A DNA stretch of 6,713 bases from Actinomycetes bacterium (GTDB lineage: Bacteria > Actinomycetota > Acidimicrobiia > Acidimicrobiales > Microtrichaceae), in contig JAEZAI010000162.1 of NCBI GenBank assembly GCA_023427825.1, forward strand, positions 1 through 6,713, read 5' to 3'. Positions 1 through 6,713 of this stretch are shown here, piece by piece (positions within the stretch are counted from its first letter, which is position 1; each line of letters starts with the position of its first letter). The notes under the pieces were generated by a model. That model worked only from the letters and a program-made list of their open reading frames with translations, did no database searches and had not been told where the DNA came from. Position numbers and translations under genes: made by a program.

Positions 1-103
1 GGTCGATGGCGAAGCTGCGGATGCCGTCACCGACCGCCGCGCCGTGCTCCTCCGTCGCGCTGCCGAGGGCGGTCAGCGCCGTGTCGGTCCCGAGGTCGCC
101 CAC
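1..103 (-). CDS. N-terminal fragment of an unrecognised gene downstream of purA (cut by window edge)
   Basis: An open frame starts at a GTG 7 bases after the purA stop codon and runs off the window. The 34 visible codons read VGDLGTDTALTALGSATEEH and then GAAVGDGIRSFAID. All but one end in G or C, which matches the coding bias of the neighbouring genes and is the main reason to call it. There is no clear Shine-Dalgarno sequence: a GAG lies about ten bases upstream inside the end of purA, so translational coupling to purA is plausible. The spacing suggests one transcript with purA. I do not recognise the family. It does not look like the start of PurB or PurD, which are reasonable guesses beside purA. 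The start codon could also lie further downstream, outside the window. Confidence 0.5.
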   Translation of the reverse strand, partial: MGDLGTDTALTALGSATEEHGAAVGDGIRSFAID

Positions 104-110
104 GGTCCGC

Positions 111-1391
111 TCAGCTCGAGAACAGGACGTGCTGGTCGCGGCCCGGGCCGGTGCCCACGACCCGGATCGGCACGCCGATCTGCTCCTGCAGGAACTCCAG
201 GTACGTCACCGCGTTCGGCGGGAGGTCGTGGCGCTCGCGGACCTCGGTGAGATCCTTCTGCCAGCCCGGGAGCTCCTCGTAGATGGGCGTCGCGGCGTGG
301 AGGTCGGACTGGTGGTACGGCAGGTGGTCGTGGCGGACGCCGTCCACGTCGTAGGCGACGCACACCTTGATCGTCTCGAAGCTGTCGAAGATGTCGAGCT
401 TGGTGATCGCCACCTCGGACAGCGAGTTCAGTCGGACCGCATGGCGCAGCATGACCGCGTCGAACCAGCCGGGCCGGCGGCGGCGCTTGGTGTTCACGCC
501 GTACTCGTGGCCCAGGTCCACGATCCGGTCGCCGGTCTCGTCGAACAGCTCGGTCGGCATCGGACCCGACCCGACGCGGGTGACGTAGGCCTTGGCGATG
601 CCGATGACCCGGTCGATGTAGCGGGGGCCGACGCCGGCGCCCACGCAGGCGCCGCCGGCGATCGGGTTCGACGAGGTGACGAACGGGTACGTGCCGTGGT
701 CCAGGTCGAGGAAGGTGGCCTGGGCGCCCTCGAACAGCACGTGCTCGCCCCGCTCCAGGGACTCGTGCACGAGCGTGACCGTGTCGGCGACGTACGGGGC
801 GACCCGCGGCGCCACCTCGGTGAGGTATCGGTCCGCGAGCTCGTCGGGATCGAAGCCCAGGCGGTTGTAGATCTTGGCGAGGACCAGGTTCTTCTCGGCG
901 AGGACGGCCTCGAGCTTCTCCCGGAAGATGTCGGCGTCGAGCAGGTCCTGCACGCGCAGACCGACCCGCGACGCCTTGTCCGCGTACGTTGGGCCGATGC
1001 CGCGCTTGGTGGTCCCGAGCTTGTTCTTGCCCAGGTGCCGCTCGATGAGGCGGTCGAGCTCCTGGTGGTACGGGAGGATCAGGTGCGCGTTGCCCGACAC
1101 CTTCAGCCGCGAGCAGTCGACGCCGCGGGACTCCAGCGTGTCGATCTCGCTCAGCATGACCACCGGGTCCACGACGACGCCGTTGCCGATCACCGGAGTG
1201 ATGTGGTCGTAGAGGACACCCGACGGGATCAGCTGGAGTGCGAAGGACTCGCCGTCCACCACGAGGGTGTGGCCGGCGTTGTGGCCACCCTGGTAGCGGA
1301 CGACCGCATGCATCTCCTTGGCGACGAGGTCGGTGAGCTTGCCCTTCCCCTCGTCGCCCCACTGGGTGCCCACCACAACGGTCGCCGGCAC
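111..1391 (-). CDS. purA: Adenylosuccinate synthetase (IMP--aspartate ligase)
   Basis: This cytoplasmic enzyme joins IMP and L-aspartate using GTP to give adenylosuccinate, the first committed step from IMP to AMP. The protein is 426 residues, a normal length and complete. Visible family motifs are the P-loop [11 protein letters not shown] at 8-18, with Asp13 and Lys16; GGHNAGHT at 35-42, with catalytic His41; [11 protein letters not shown] at 126-136; [17 protein letters not shown] at 220-236, with Gln224; the aspartate-binding loop region [12 protein letters not shown] at 298-309; TKLD at 330-333, whose Asp333 is the guanine-reading residue in the E. coli enzyme; and TGPGRD near the C-terminus. 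Numbering runs almost in register with E. coli PurA. The GTG start is chosen because the protein then begins just before the P-loop and because AGAGGAGAG sits 5 bases upstream. It follows the acyltransferase gene after 71 bases. The 7-base gap to the next frame suggests co-transcription with it. Loop residues Asn300 and Lys302 differ from the Thr and Gly of E. coli. Confidence 0.98.
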   Translation of the reverse strand: MPATVVVGTQWGDEGKGKLTDLVAKEMHAVVRYQGGHNAGHTLVVDGESFALQLIPSGVLYDHITPVIGNGVVVDPVVMLSEIDTLESRGVDCSRLKVSGNAHLILPYHQELDRLIERHLGKNKLGTTKRGIGPTYADKASRVGLRVQDLLDADIFREKLEAVLAEKNLVLAKIYNRLGFDPDELADRYLTEVAPRVAPYVADTVTLVHESLERGEHVLFEGAQATFLDLDHGTYPFVTSSNPIAGGACVGAGVGPRYIDRVIGIAKAYVTRVGSGPMPTELFDETGDRIVDLGHEYGVNTKRRRRPGWFDAVMLRHAVRLNSLSEVAITKLDIFDSFETIKVCVAYDVDGVRHDHLPYHQSDLHAATPIYEELPGWQKDLTEVRERHDLPPNAVTYLEFLQEQIGVPIRVVGTGPGRDQHVLFSS

Positions 1392-1396
1392 TCTAA

Positions 1397-1405
1397 CTCT
1401 CCTCT
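1397..1405 (-). promoter_or_regulatory. Ribosome binding site of purA, partly inside a small hairpin
   Basis: AGAGGAGAG ends 5 bases before the purA GTG and supports that start. Part of it (1401-1406, CAGAGG) can pair with TCTCTG at 1417-1422 across a 10-base loop. That gives a 6-bp stem with one G-U pair that would cover the ribosome binding site in the mRNA. The stem is short and its effect is speculative. Confidence 0.7.
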
Positions 1406-1419
1406 GTCGGGAACGTCAG

Positions 1420-1448
1420 AGACTACTGCCGGGGCGAGGGGGTGTCCG
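1420..1448 (-). promoter_or_regulatory. Possible purA promoter (weak candidate)
   Basis: In the 71-base gap between the acyltransferase gene and purA, CGGACA (1443-1448) and TAGTCT (1420-1425) are 17 bases apart. The first matches the GACA part of a sigma-70-type -35 box. The second has the TA....T pattern of a -10 box. Transcription would start roughly 20-25 bases before the GTG. The match is modest, and read-through from the upstream gene is equally possible because I see no convincing terminator in the gap. Confidence 0.3.
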
Positions 1449-1462
1449 CACCGCGCGCCGGG

Positions 1463-2548
1463 TCACGTGTACGCGAGCCGCCGCTTCAACCGGAGCCACG
1501 GGCGCTCCCACAGGACCCAGCTGACCCTGGCGAGCCCATAGCTCACGAGTCCCACGACGAGGATCTGGAAGACGGCGTCGACGATCTGCACGTTCGACGG
1601 CTTGACCCGTTCCACGTTCTGGGCGAGCGGGACGGAGAACACGTAGATCGCGTACGAGTACTTCCCGAGGTGGCCGAGGAAACGGCTGTGCAGCCATGCG
1701 GTCGGACGCGGAGCGAGCAGGCCCTCACGAGCACCCAGCACGATCCCGAGATAGGCAGCGGACAGGACGGTGATGCCGCCGAAGAGCGCGACCTCGATCG
1801 GCATGAGGACCAGCAGCGCGACGATCCACCACCTCCGACCGATCCACTCCACCGCAGGTCGCCAGCGGGCCGCGAGCTCGGGCGACCGCACCACCACCGC
1901 GCCCGCTGCGCCGAGTGCGAGCCCGTCGAGGCGACAGAACGTGAAGTAGTAGGCGAAGTCCTCGCTCACCGTCGCGTAGCCGACGGCCCGGACCACCACG
2001 CTGATCGCCACGACCACCATGCAGATGCGCAGCAAGAAGCGCTGGGGCGCTCTCAGGACGACCAGCGGCCAGACCAGGTAGAACTGCTCCTCGATCGAGA
2101 GCGACCAGAGGTGGCCGAGTCCGGCGAACGCCCGCTCGCCCCAGAACGCCTCGAGGTTGTTCACCTGGTAGAGCCACCCCCACCACTGGTGGTCGACCAG
2201 CTGCTGCGCCTCGCCGAAGCTGACGGTGTCCTCGATGCCGAGGCGGAGGATCACGTTGGCGGCGACGACGAACGTCGCGAGCACCAGGTAGTAGAGGGGG
2301 AAGATCCGCACCGCTCGTCGCCCGTAGAACAGTCGGAAGTAGTTCGAGCGGTCACGGGTTCGCAGCAGGATCGTGGTGATCAGGAAGCCCGACAGCACGA
2401 AGAAGAGGTCGACTCCGCTCTGCAGGAGGAGGCCTCCCAGCGCAGGCTGCCCCGCGTGGTACAGCAGGACCATCAGGACGGCGAGCCCTCGCACCCCGTC
2501 GAGCGACCCGATGCGTTCGACCGCCGAGCCGTCCACCTCAGTTTGCAC
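1463..2548 (-). CDS. Acyltransferase-3 family membrane O-acyltransferase
   Basis: A multi-pass membrane protein of the acyltransferase 3 family (OafA/NodX/ExoZ type), whose members move acetyl or other acyl groups onto sugars of surface polysaccharides, glycolipids or antibiotics. With the start used here it has 361 residues. It shows the family opening RIGSLDGVRGLAVLMVLLYH at 12-31, with Arg20 and His31; GVDLFFVLSGFLI at 45-57; the basic RRAVRIFPLYY at 77-87; GHLWSLSIEEQFYLVWP at 145-161; FCRLDGLALG at 204-213; and a closing WERPWLRLKRR. About ten hydrophobic segments are visible. There is no C-terminal SGNH hydrolase domain, so it is the short form. The frame is open back to an ATG at 2662, but that overlaps the upstream gene by 77 bases. 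The GTG at 2548 has GAGGGAAGGG six bases upstream and places the family motif at the usual distance from the N-terminus. It lies 37 bases after the GT-C-like gene, probably in the same transcript. The acceptor substrate cannot be inferred. Confidence 0.9.
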   Translation of the reverse strand: MQTEVDGSAVERIGSLDGVRGLAVLMVLLYHAGQPALGGLLLQSGVDLFFVLSGFLITTILLRTRDRSNYFRLFYGRRAVRIFPLYYLVLATFVVAANVILRLGIEDTVSFGEAQQLVDHQWWGWLYQVNNLEAFWGERAFAGLGHLWSLSIEEQFYLVWPLVVLRAPQRFLLRICMVVVAISVVVRAVGYATVSEDFAYYFTFCRLDGLALGAAGAVVVRSPELAARWRPAVEWIGRRWWIVALLVLMPIEVALFGGITVLSAAYLGIVLGAREGLLAPRPTAWLHSRFLGHLGKYSYAIYVFSVPLAQNVERVKPSNVQIVDAVFQILVVGLVSYGLARVSWVLWERPWLRLKRRLAYT

Positions 2549-2554
2549 ACGCGT

Positions 2555-2564
2555 CCCTTCCCTC
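2555..2564 (-). promoter_or_regulatory. Ribosome binding site deciding the acyltransferase start
   Basis: GAGGGAAGGG lies six bases before the GTG at 2548, in the 37-base gap after the upstream stop codon. It favours this start over the upstream ATG at 2662 and GTG at 2632, both of which lie inside the preceding gene. Confidence 0.6.
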
Positions 2565-2585
2565 AGCGGCGTGATGTCGTCCAGG

Positions 2586-3815
2586 TCAGAGCGCAGGGCC
2601 CGCAGCAGCTCCCGCTCGCTCGTCCCGCTCACCGACGAGCCAGGGCGGCAGCCGGAGTCCATCGAGCCACCGCTGCGGCCGACCGTCGCCGAACCACCTC
2701 GCGACGAGCGTGGCGGCGAACGGGAAGCAGGGCCAGAAGAAGCGCGGCGAGAGGTCAGCGGTGATCAGGATCCAGGCGAGCAGCAGCAGCCCGGAGGCCA
2801 CACCGGCCACTGCCGGGTCGGTGCAGGCGGCGAGGAACCCGGCGCTGCGGGTTCGGCGCACGAACCACAGCGCCGACGGCACGCGCACGGGGGCGCGGCC
2901 GAGCACGCGCACCGCGAGGCCGGCCGGGTTCAGGTTGAAGGACACCAGCGACAGGTCGACCCCTGTCGGCCACGACGCGTCGGCGGGCGGTCCGATGACT
3001 CGTCGCGCCACGAGCGCGATCGCCGCAGCTGCCGACGCGACGGCCAGGGGCGCCCACCGTCGCAGGGCCGCGCCGGCGCCGACGCCGTTGGGTCGATCGA
3101 GCGAGAGTGCGACCCACAACGGCGGCAGTGCCAGGACGACCGTCTCCTTGGCCAGCACGCCCAGCCCGATGACCGCAGCGGCCCACCACCACCTTCGAAG
3201 GCTGATGAGGAGCCATGCGAGCGCGACGGCGGCGAACGGTGCCGACTCGATGAGCACACCTGTTCCGAACGCCAGGGTCGTCCAGTTCACGACGACCAGC
3301 GAGCCCGCTGCGAGCACGACCCTCGGCGTCGCTCCCTGGACCACCAACGTGGCCAGCACCAGCCAGATGCCGGCGAGCATCAGTGCGGTGTTCACGAGAG
3401 CGAGCGACAGTGCGTCTTCGAACGGAAGCCAGCTGGCGACCAGCGGGACGAGCGCCCGATCCGTGAACGGTCGGTAGAAGCACTCGACCTGGAGGTCACG
3501 TTCCCCGCGGAACCAGTCGATCATCGAGAGGTACTGCTGGTCGTCGATCGGCGACGGCGAGATCGTCCGACCGGCCGACGTCGTGAACGGACGCACCTGC
3601 TCGTGGCAGTCCGCCGAGATGGTTCGGTCCAGCTCAGCTGGCGAGCGCTGCAGCGGCAGGCCGGTCCAGTCGTAGCGAGCGAACTGGACGGCACCCAGCA
3701 CGAGCGCGACCACGGACAGCACCAAGCCGATCCGTACGAACGATCGTCGATTGTCTCGGGCTCGCTCCGCGCGCGTCGACAAGCCGCTCACCGCCCGGCG
3801 ACGTGACAGCAACAT
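2586..3815 (-). CDS. Polytopic membrane protein, GT-C glycosyltransferase-like, unknown substrate
   Basis: A 409-residue integral membrane protein. After a short basic N-terminus it has a first membrane span at about 28-46, an extracytoplasmic loop to about 120, then a series of hydrophobic segments (roughly 122-132, 138-160, 165-185, 190-207, 210-236, 253-271, 335-353, 359-374) and a polar C-terminal tail. The first loop carries an acidic motif SPIDDQQYLSMIDWF (87-102, Asp91 and Asp92) followed by FYRPFTDRALVPLVASWLP. An acidic motif in loop 1, the Arg-Pro stretch before the second span, and SPRFFWPCFPF near the last spans resemble GT-C enzymes that use polyprenyl-phosphate sugars. This is pattern resemblance, not a confirmed assignment. 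The ATG at 3815 is chosen because GAGGGAGG lies five bases upstream. The longer GTG start at 3881 falls in the loop of the stem-loop after clpB. It has its own promoter candidate and is followed by the acyltransferase gene, so a joint role in surface glycan or glycolipid building is inferred. Confidence 0.8.
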   Translation of the reverse strand: MLLSRRRAVSGLSTRAERARDNRRSFVRIGLVLSVVALVLGAVQFARYDWTGLPLQRSPAELDRTISADCHEQVRPFTTSAGRTISPSPIDDQQYLSMIDWFRGERDLQVECFYRPFTDRALVPLVASWLPFEDALSLALVNTALMLAGIWLVLATLVVQGATPRVVLAAGSLVVVNWTTLAFGTGVLIESAPFAAVALAWLLISLRRWWWAAAVIGLGVLAKETVVLALPPLWVALSLDRPNGVGAGAALRRWAPLAVASAAAAIALVARRVIGPPADASWPTGVDLSLVSFNLNPAGLAVRVLGRAPVRVPSALWFVRRTRSAGFLAACTDPAVAGVASGLLLLAWILITADLSPRFFWPCFPFAATLVARWFGDGRPQRWLDGLRLPPWLVGERDERAGAAAGPAL

Positions 3816-3820
3816 CCACG

Positions 3821-3828
3821 CCTCCCTC
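3821..3828 (-). promoter_or_regulatory. Ribosome binding site of the GT-C-like gene
   Basis: GAGGGAGG lies five bases before the ATG at 3815. It is the strongest Shine-Dalgarno sequence in the window and fixes this start rather than the GTG at 3881. Confidence 0.75.
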
Positions 3829-3837
3829 TCCGCCACG

Positions 3838-3866
3838 ACCCTAGACCTGGCTTGCCGGTGCGGCAA
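3838..3866 (-). promoter_or_regulatory. Promoter candidate for the membrane gene pair
   Basis: TTGCCG (3861-3866) and TAGGGT (3838-3843) are exactly 17 bases apart, a good fit to an actinobacterial sigma-70-type promoter. Transcription would start about 7 bases past the -10 box, giving a leader of roughly 15-20 bases that contains the ribosome binding site. The position just after the clpB stem-loop supports an independent transcription unit starting here. Confidence 0.5.
3852..3866 (-). repeat. Small perfect hairpin overlapping the -35 box
   Basis: TTGCCG and CGGCAA form a 6-bp perfect inverted repeat around a 3-base loop, two bases beyond the larger stem-loop. Its first arm on the minus strand is also the proposed -35 box. 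It could be a second terminator stem, a regulator half-site pair, or chance. Confidence 0.4.
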
Positions 3867-3868
3867 CG

Positions 3869-3902
3869 CACGATCGCCCACCCACTGGGGCGGGCGATCG
3901 TG
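3869..3902 (-). terminator. Stem-loop after clpB, probable transcription terminator
   Basis: An 11-bp perfect stem (CACGATCGCCC with GGGCGATCGTG) is extended inward, after one A-C mismatch, by three more C-G pairs around a 4-base loop. It starts 52 bases after the clpB stop codon. There is no T-tract behind it on the minus strand, so it would be a terminator without a U-run, a type often proposed for high-GC actinobacteria, or an mRNA-end stabiliser. The nearly symmetric arms could also be a protein-binding site. Confidence 0.6.
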
Positions 3903-3954
3903 GTGCTGGTTGCGGGCGGATACGGCTCGGCGGACTGCTCCGGTCAGCGGGTGC

Positions 3955-6477
<2,523 letters not shown>

Positions 6478-6495
6478 GGATCAACGATAGCAAGC

Positions 6496-6525
6496 ATTCA
6501 ACAAAGTTGCTACCGATGCACTCAA
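6496..6525 (-). promoter_or_regulatory. Promoter candidate for clpB
   Basis: TTGAGT (6520-6525) and TTGAAT (6496-6501) are 18 bases apart and could be -35 and -10 boxes, giving a leader of about a dozen bases. A second option is TATCGT (6484-6489) as -10 box, which would start transcription at or next to the ATG and make the mRNA leaderless. The segment 6481-6530 is about 42 percent G+C, well below its surroundings, as expected for a promoter. I cannot choose between the two. Confidence 0.4.
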
Positions 6526-6528
6526 CTT
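6504..6528 (-). promoter_or_regulatory. HAIR-like inverted repeat, possible HspR operator of clpB
   Basis: Arms AAGTTGAGT and TAGCAACTT flank a 7-base spacer. The outer six bases of each arm are perfect complements. HspR sites in actinobacteria (HAIR) have the consensus CTTGAGT-N7-ACTCAAG. The left arm here matches 6 of 7 positions with the same spacer length, but the right arm matches only 3 of 7. The repeat lies in the clpB upstream gap, begins next to the stop codon of the previous gene and overlaps the proposed -35 box, as expected for a repressor site. No hspR gene is visible in the window. Confidence 0.5.
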
Positions 6529-6713
6529 CTACACGTGGTCCGGCGCCGTTCCTGAGAGCCCGCTCGGGTCGATCTCGGGACTCGGTTCCTCGGGCACCGG
6601 CGGGACCACGACGGCGGCCGGATGGCGATCGCGGGCGCCTGCGATGCGTGCAGCGCGCAGCTCCGACCGCGACACGGGTGAGTGGCGGACCGGCCCCGAC
6701 ACGGTGCGGAACC
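6529..6713 (-). CDS. C-terminal fragment of an unrecognised gene upstream of clpB (cut by window edge)
   Basis: An open frame enters from the right edge and ends at a TAG 51 bases before clpB. The visible 60 residues include RTVSGPVRHSPVSRSELRAA and end with a proline- and acid-rich tail, PPVPEEPSPEIDPSGLSG followed by TAPDHV. Codon position 3 is strongly G/C, position 1 is next and position 2 is lowest. That order supports this strand and frame over the overlapping plus-strand frame, which shares the same wobble positions. The tail looks disordered and shows no family motif. It does not resemble the end of DnaK, DnaJ, GrpE or HspR, which sometimes lie near clpB in actinobacteria. The start is outside the window. 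Confidence 0.5.
   Translation of the reverse strand, partial: FRTVSGPVRHSPVSRSELRAARIAGARDRHPAAVVVPPVPEEPSPEIDPSGLSGTAPDHV

Noticed and set aside
1436..1462. Terminator after the acyltransferase gene
   Set aside because: The best structure is GGTG-CGGA-CACC, a 4-bp stem with no T-tract, which is too weak to call.
6..1541. Plus-strand open frame of 511 codons opposite purA
   Set aside because: It is a shadow of purA: no recognisable motif, repetitive acidic and valine-rich composition, and it runs across a gene boundary.
2549..2662. Longer acyltransferase N-terminus from the ATG at 2662
   Set aside because: It would overlap the upstream gene by 77 bases and adds 38 residues before the family's usual opening motif. 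The GTG at 2548 has a good ribosome binding site.
3816..3881. Longer start of the GT-C-like gene at the GTG at 3881
   Set aside because: That codon lies in the loop of the clpB stem-loop and upstream of the promoter candidate, while the ATG at 3815 has a strong ribosome binding site.
6478..6528. CIRCE element (HrcA operator) upstream of clpB
   Set aside because: Only a GAGTGC fragment of one half-site is present. The partner TTAGCACTC at a 9-base spacing is absent.
6541..6713. Plus-strand frame at the right edge as a divergent gene
   Set aside because: It shares its wobble positions with the minus frame, but its first codon position is poorer in G/C than its second, opposite to the normal coding order. 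It also has no start near its beginning.

Overview
The window is high-GC DNA in which every credible gene lies on the minus strand, so transcription runs from high to low coordinates. It holds four complete genes and two gene ends cut by the window edges: an unrecognised C-terminal fragment, clpB, a polytopic membrane protein resembling GT-C glycosyltransferases, an acyltransferase-3 family membrane protein, purA, and an unrecognised N-terminal fragment. Strong G/C bias at codon position 3, GTG starts and the PurA and ClpB sequences suggest an actinobacterium. Details such as the PurA loop VNTKRRRR and the shortened ClpB segment make me lean towards the class Acidimicrobiia, but that placement comes from memory and was not checked by a search.

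Region by region: 6529-6713 is the end of an upstream gene. 6478-6528 is a 51-bp, relatively AT-rich gap that must carry the clpB control signals. It contains an inverted repeat with the geometry of the actinobacterial HspR operator (HAIR) and no Shine-Dalgarno sequence. 3955-6477 is clpB, a complete disaggregase with two AAA+ modules. 3816-3954 holds a strong stem-loop after clpB, then a good -35/-10 pair and ribosome binding site for the next gene. 2586-3815 and 1463-2548 are the two membrane genes, probably one transcription unit. 1392-1462 is a gap with a good ribosome binding site and a weak promoter candidate for purA. 111-1391 is purA, and 1-103 is the start of a gene only 7 bases after it, probably co-transcribed.

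clpB (protein quality control) and purA (AMP synthesis) are housekeeping genes with no direct functional link. The membrane pair between them is the accessory part. A GT-C-like protein beside a membrane O-acyltransferase suggests lipid-linked sugar transfer and acylation of a cell-surface glycan or glycolipid, but no substrate can be read from sequence. I see no tRNA, rRNA, insertion sequence, CRISPR array or attachment site. I did not find a clearly new system. The best leads are the clpB operator region, the shortened ClpB NBD2 segment and the membrane gene pair.
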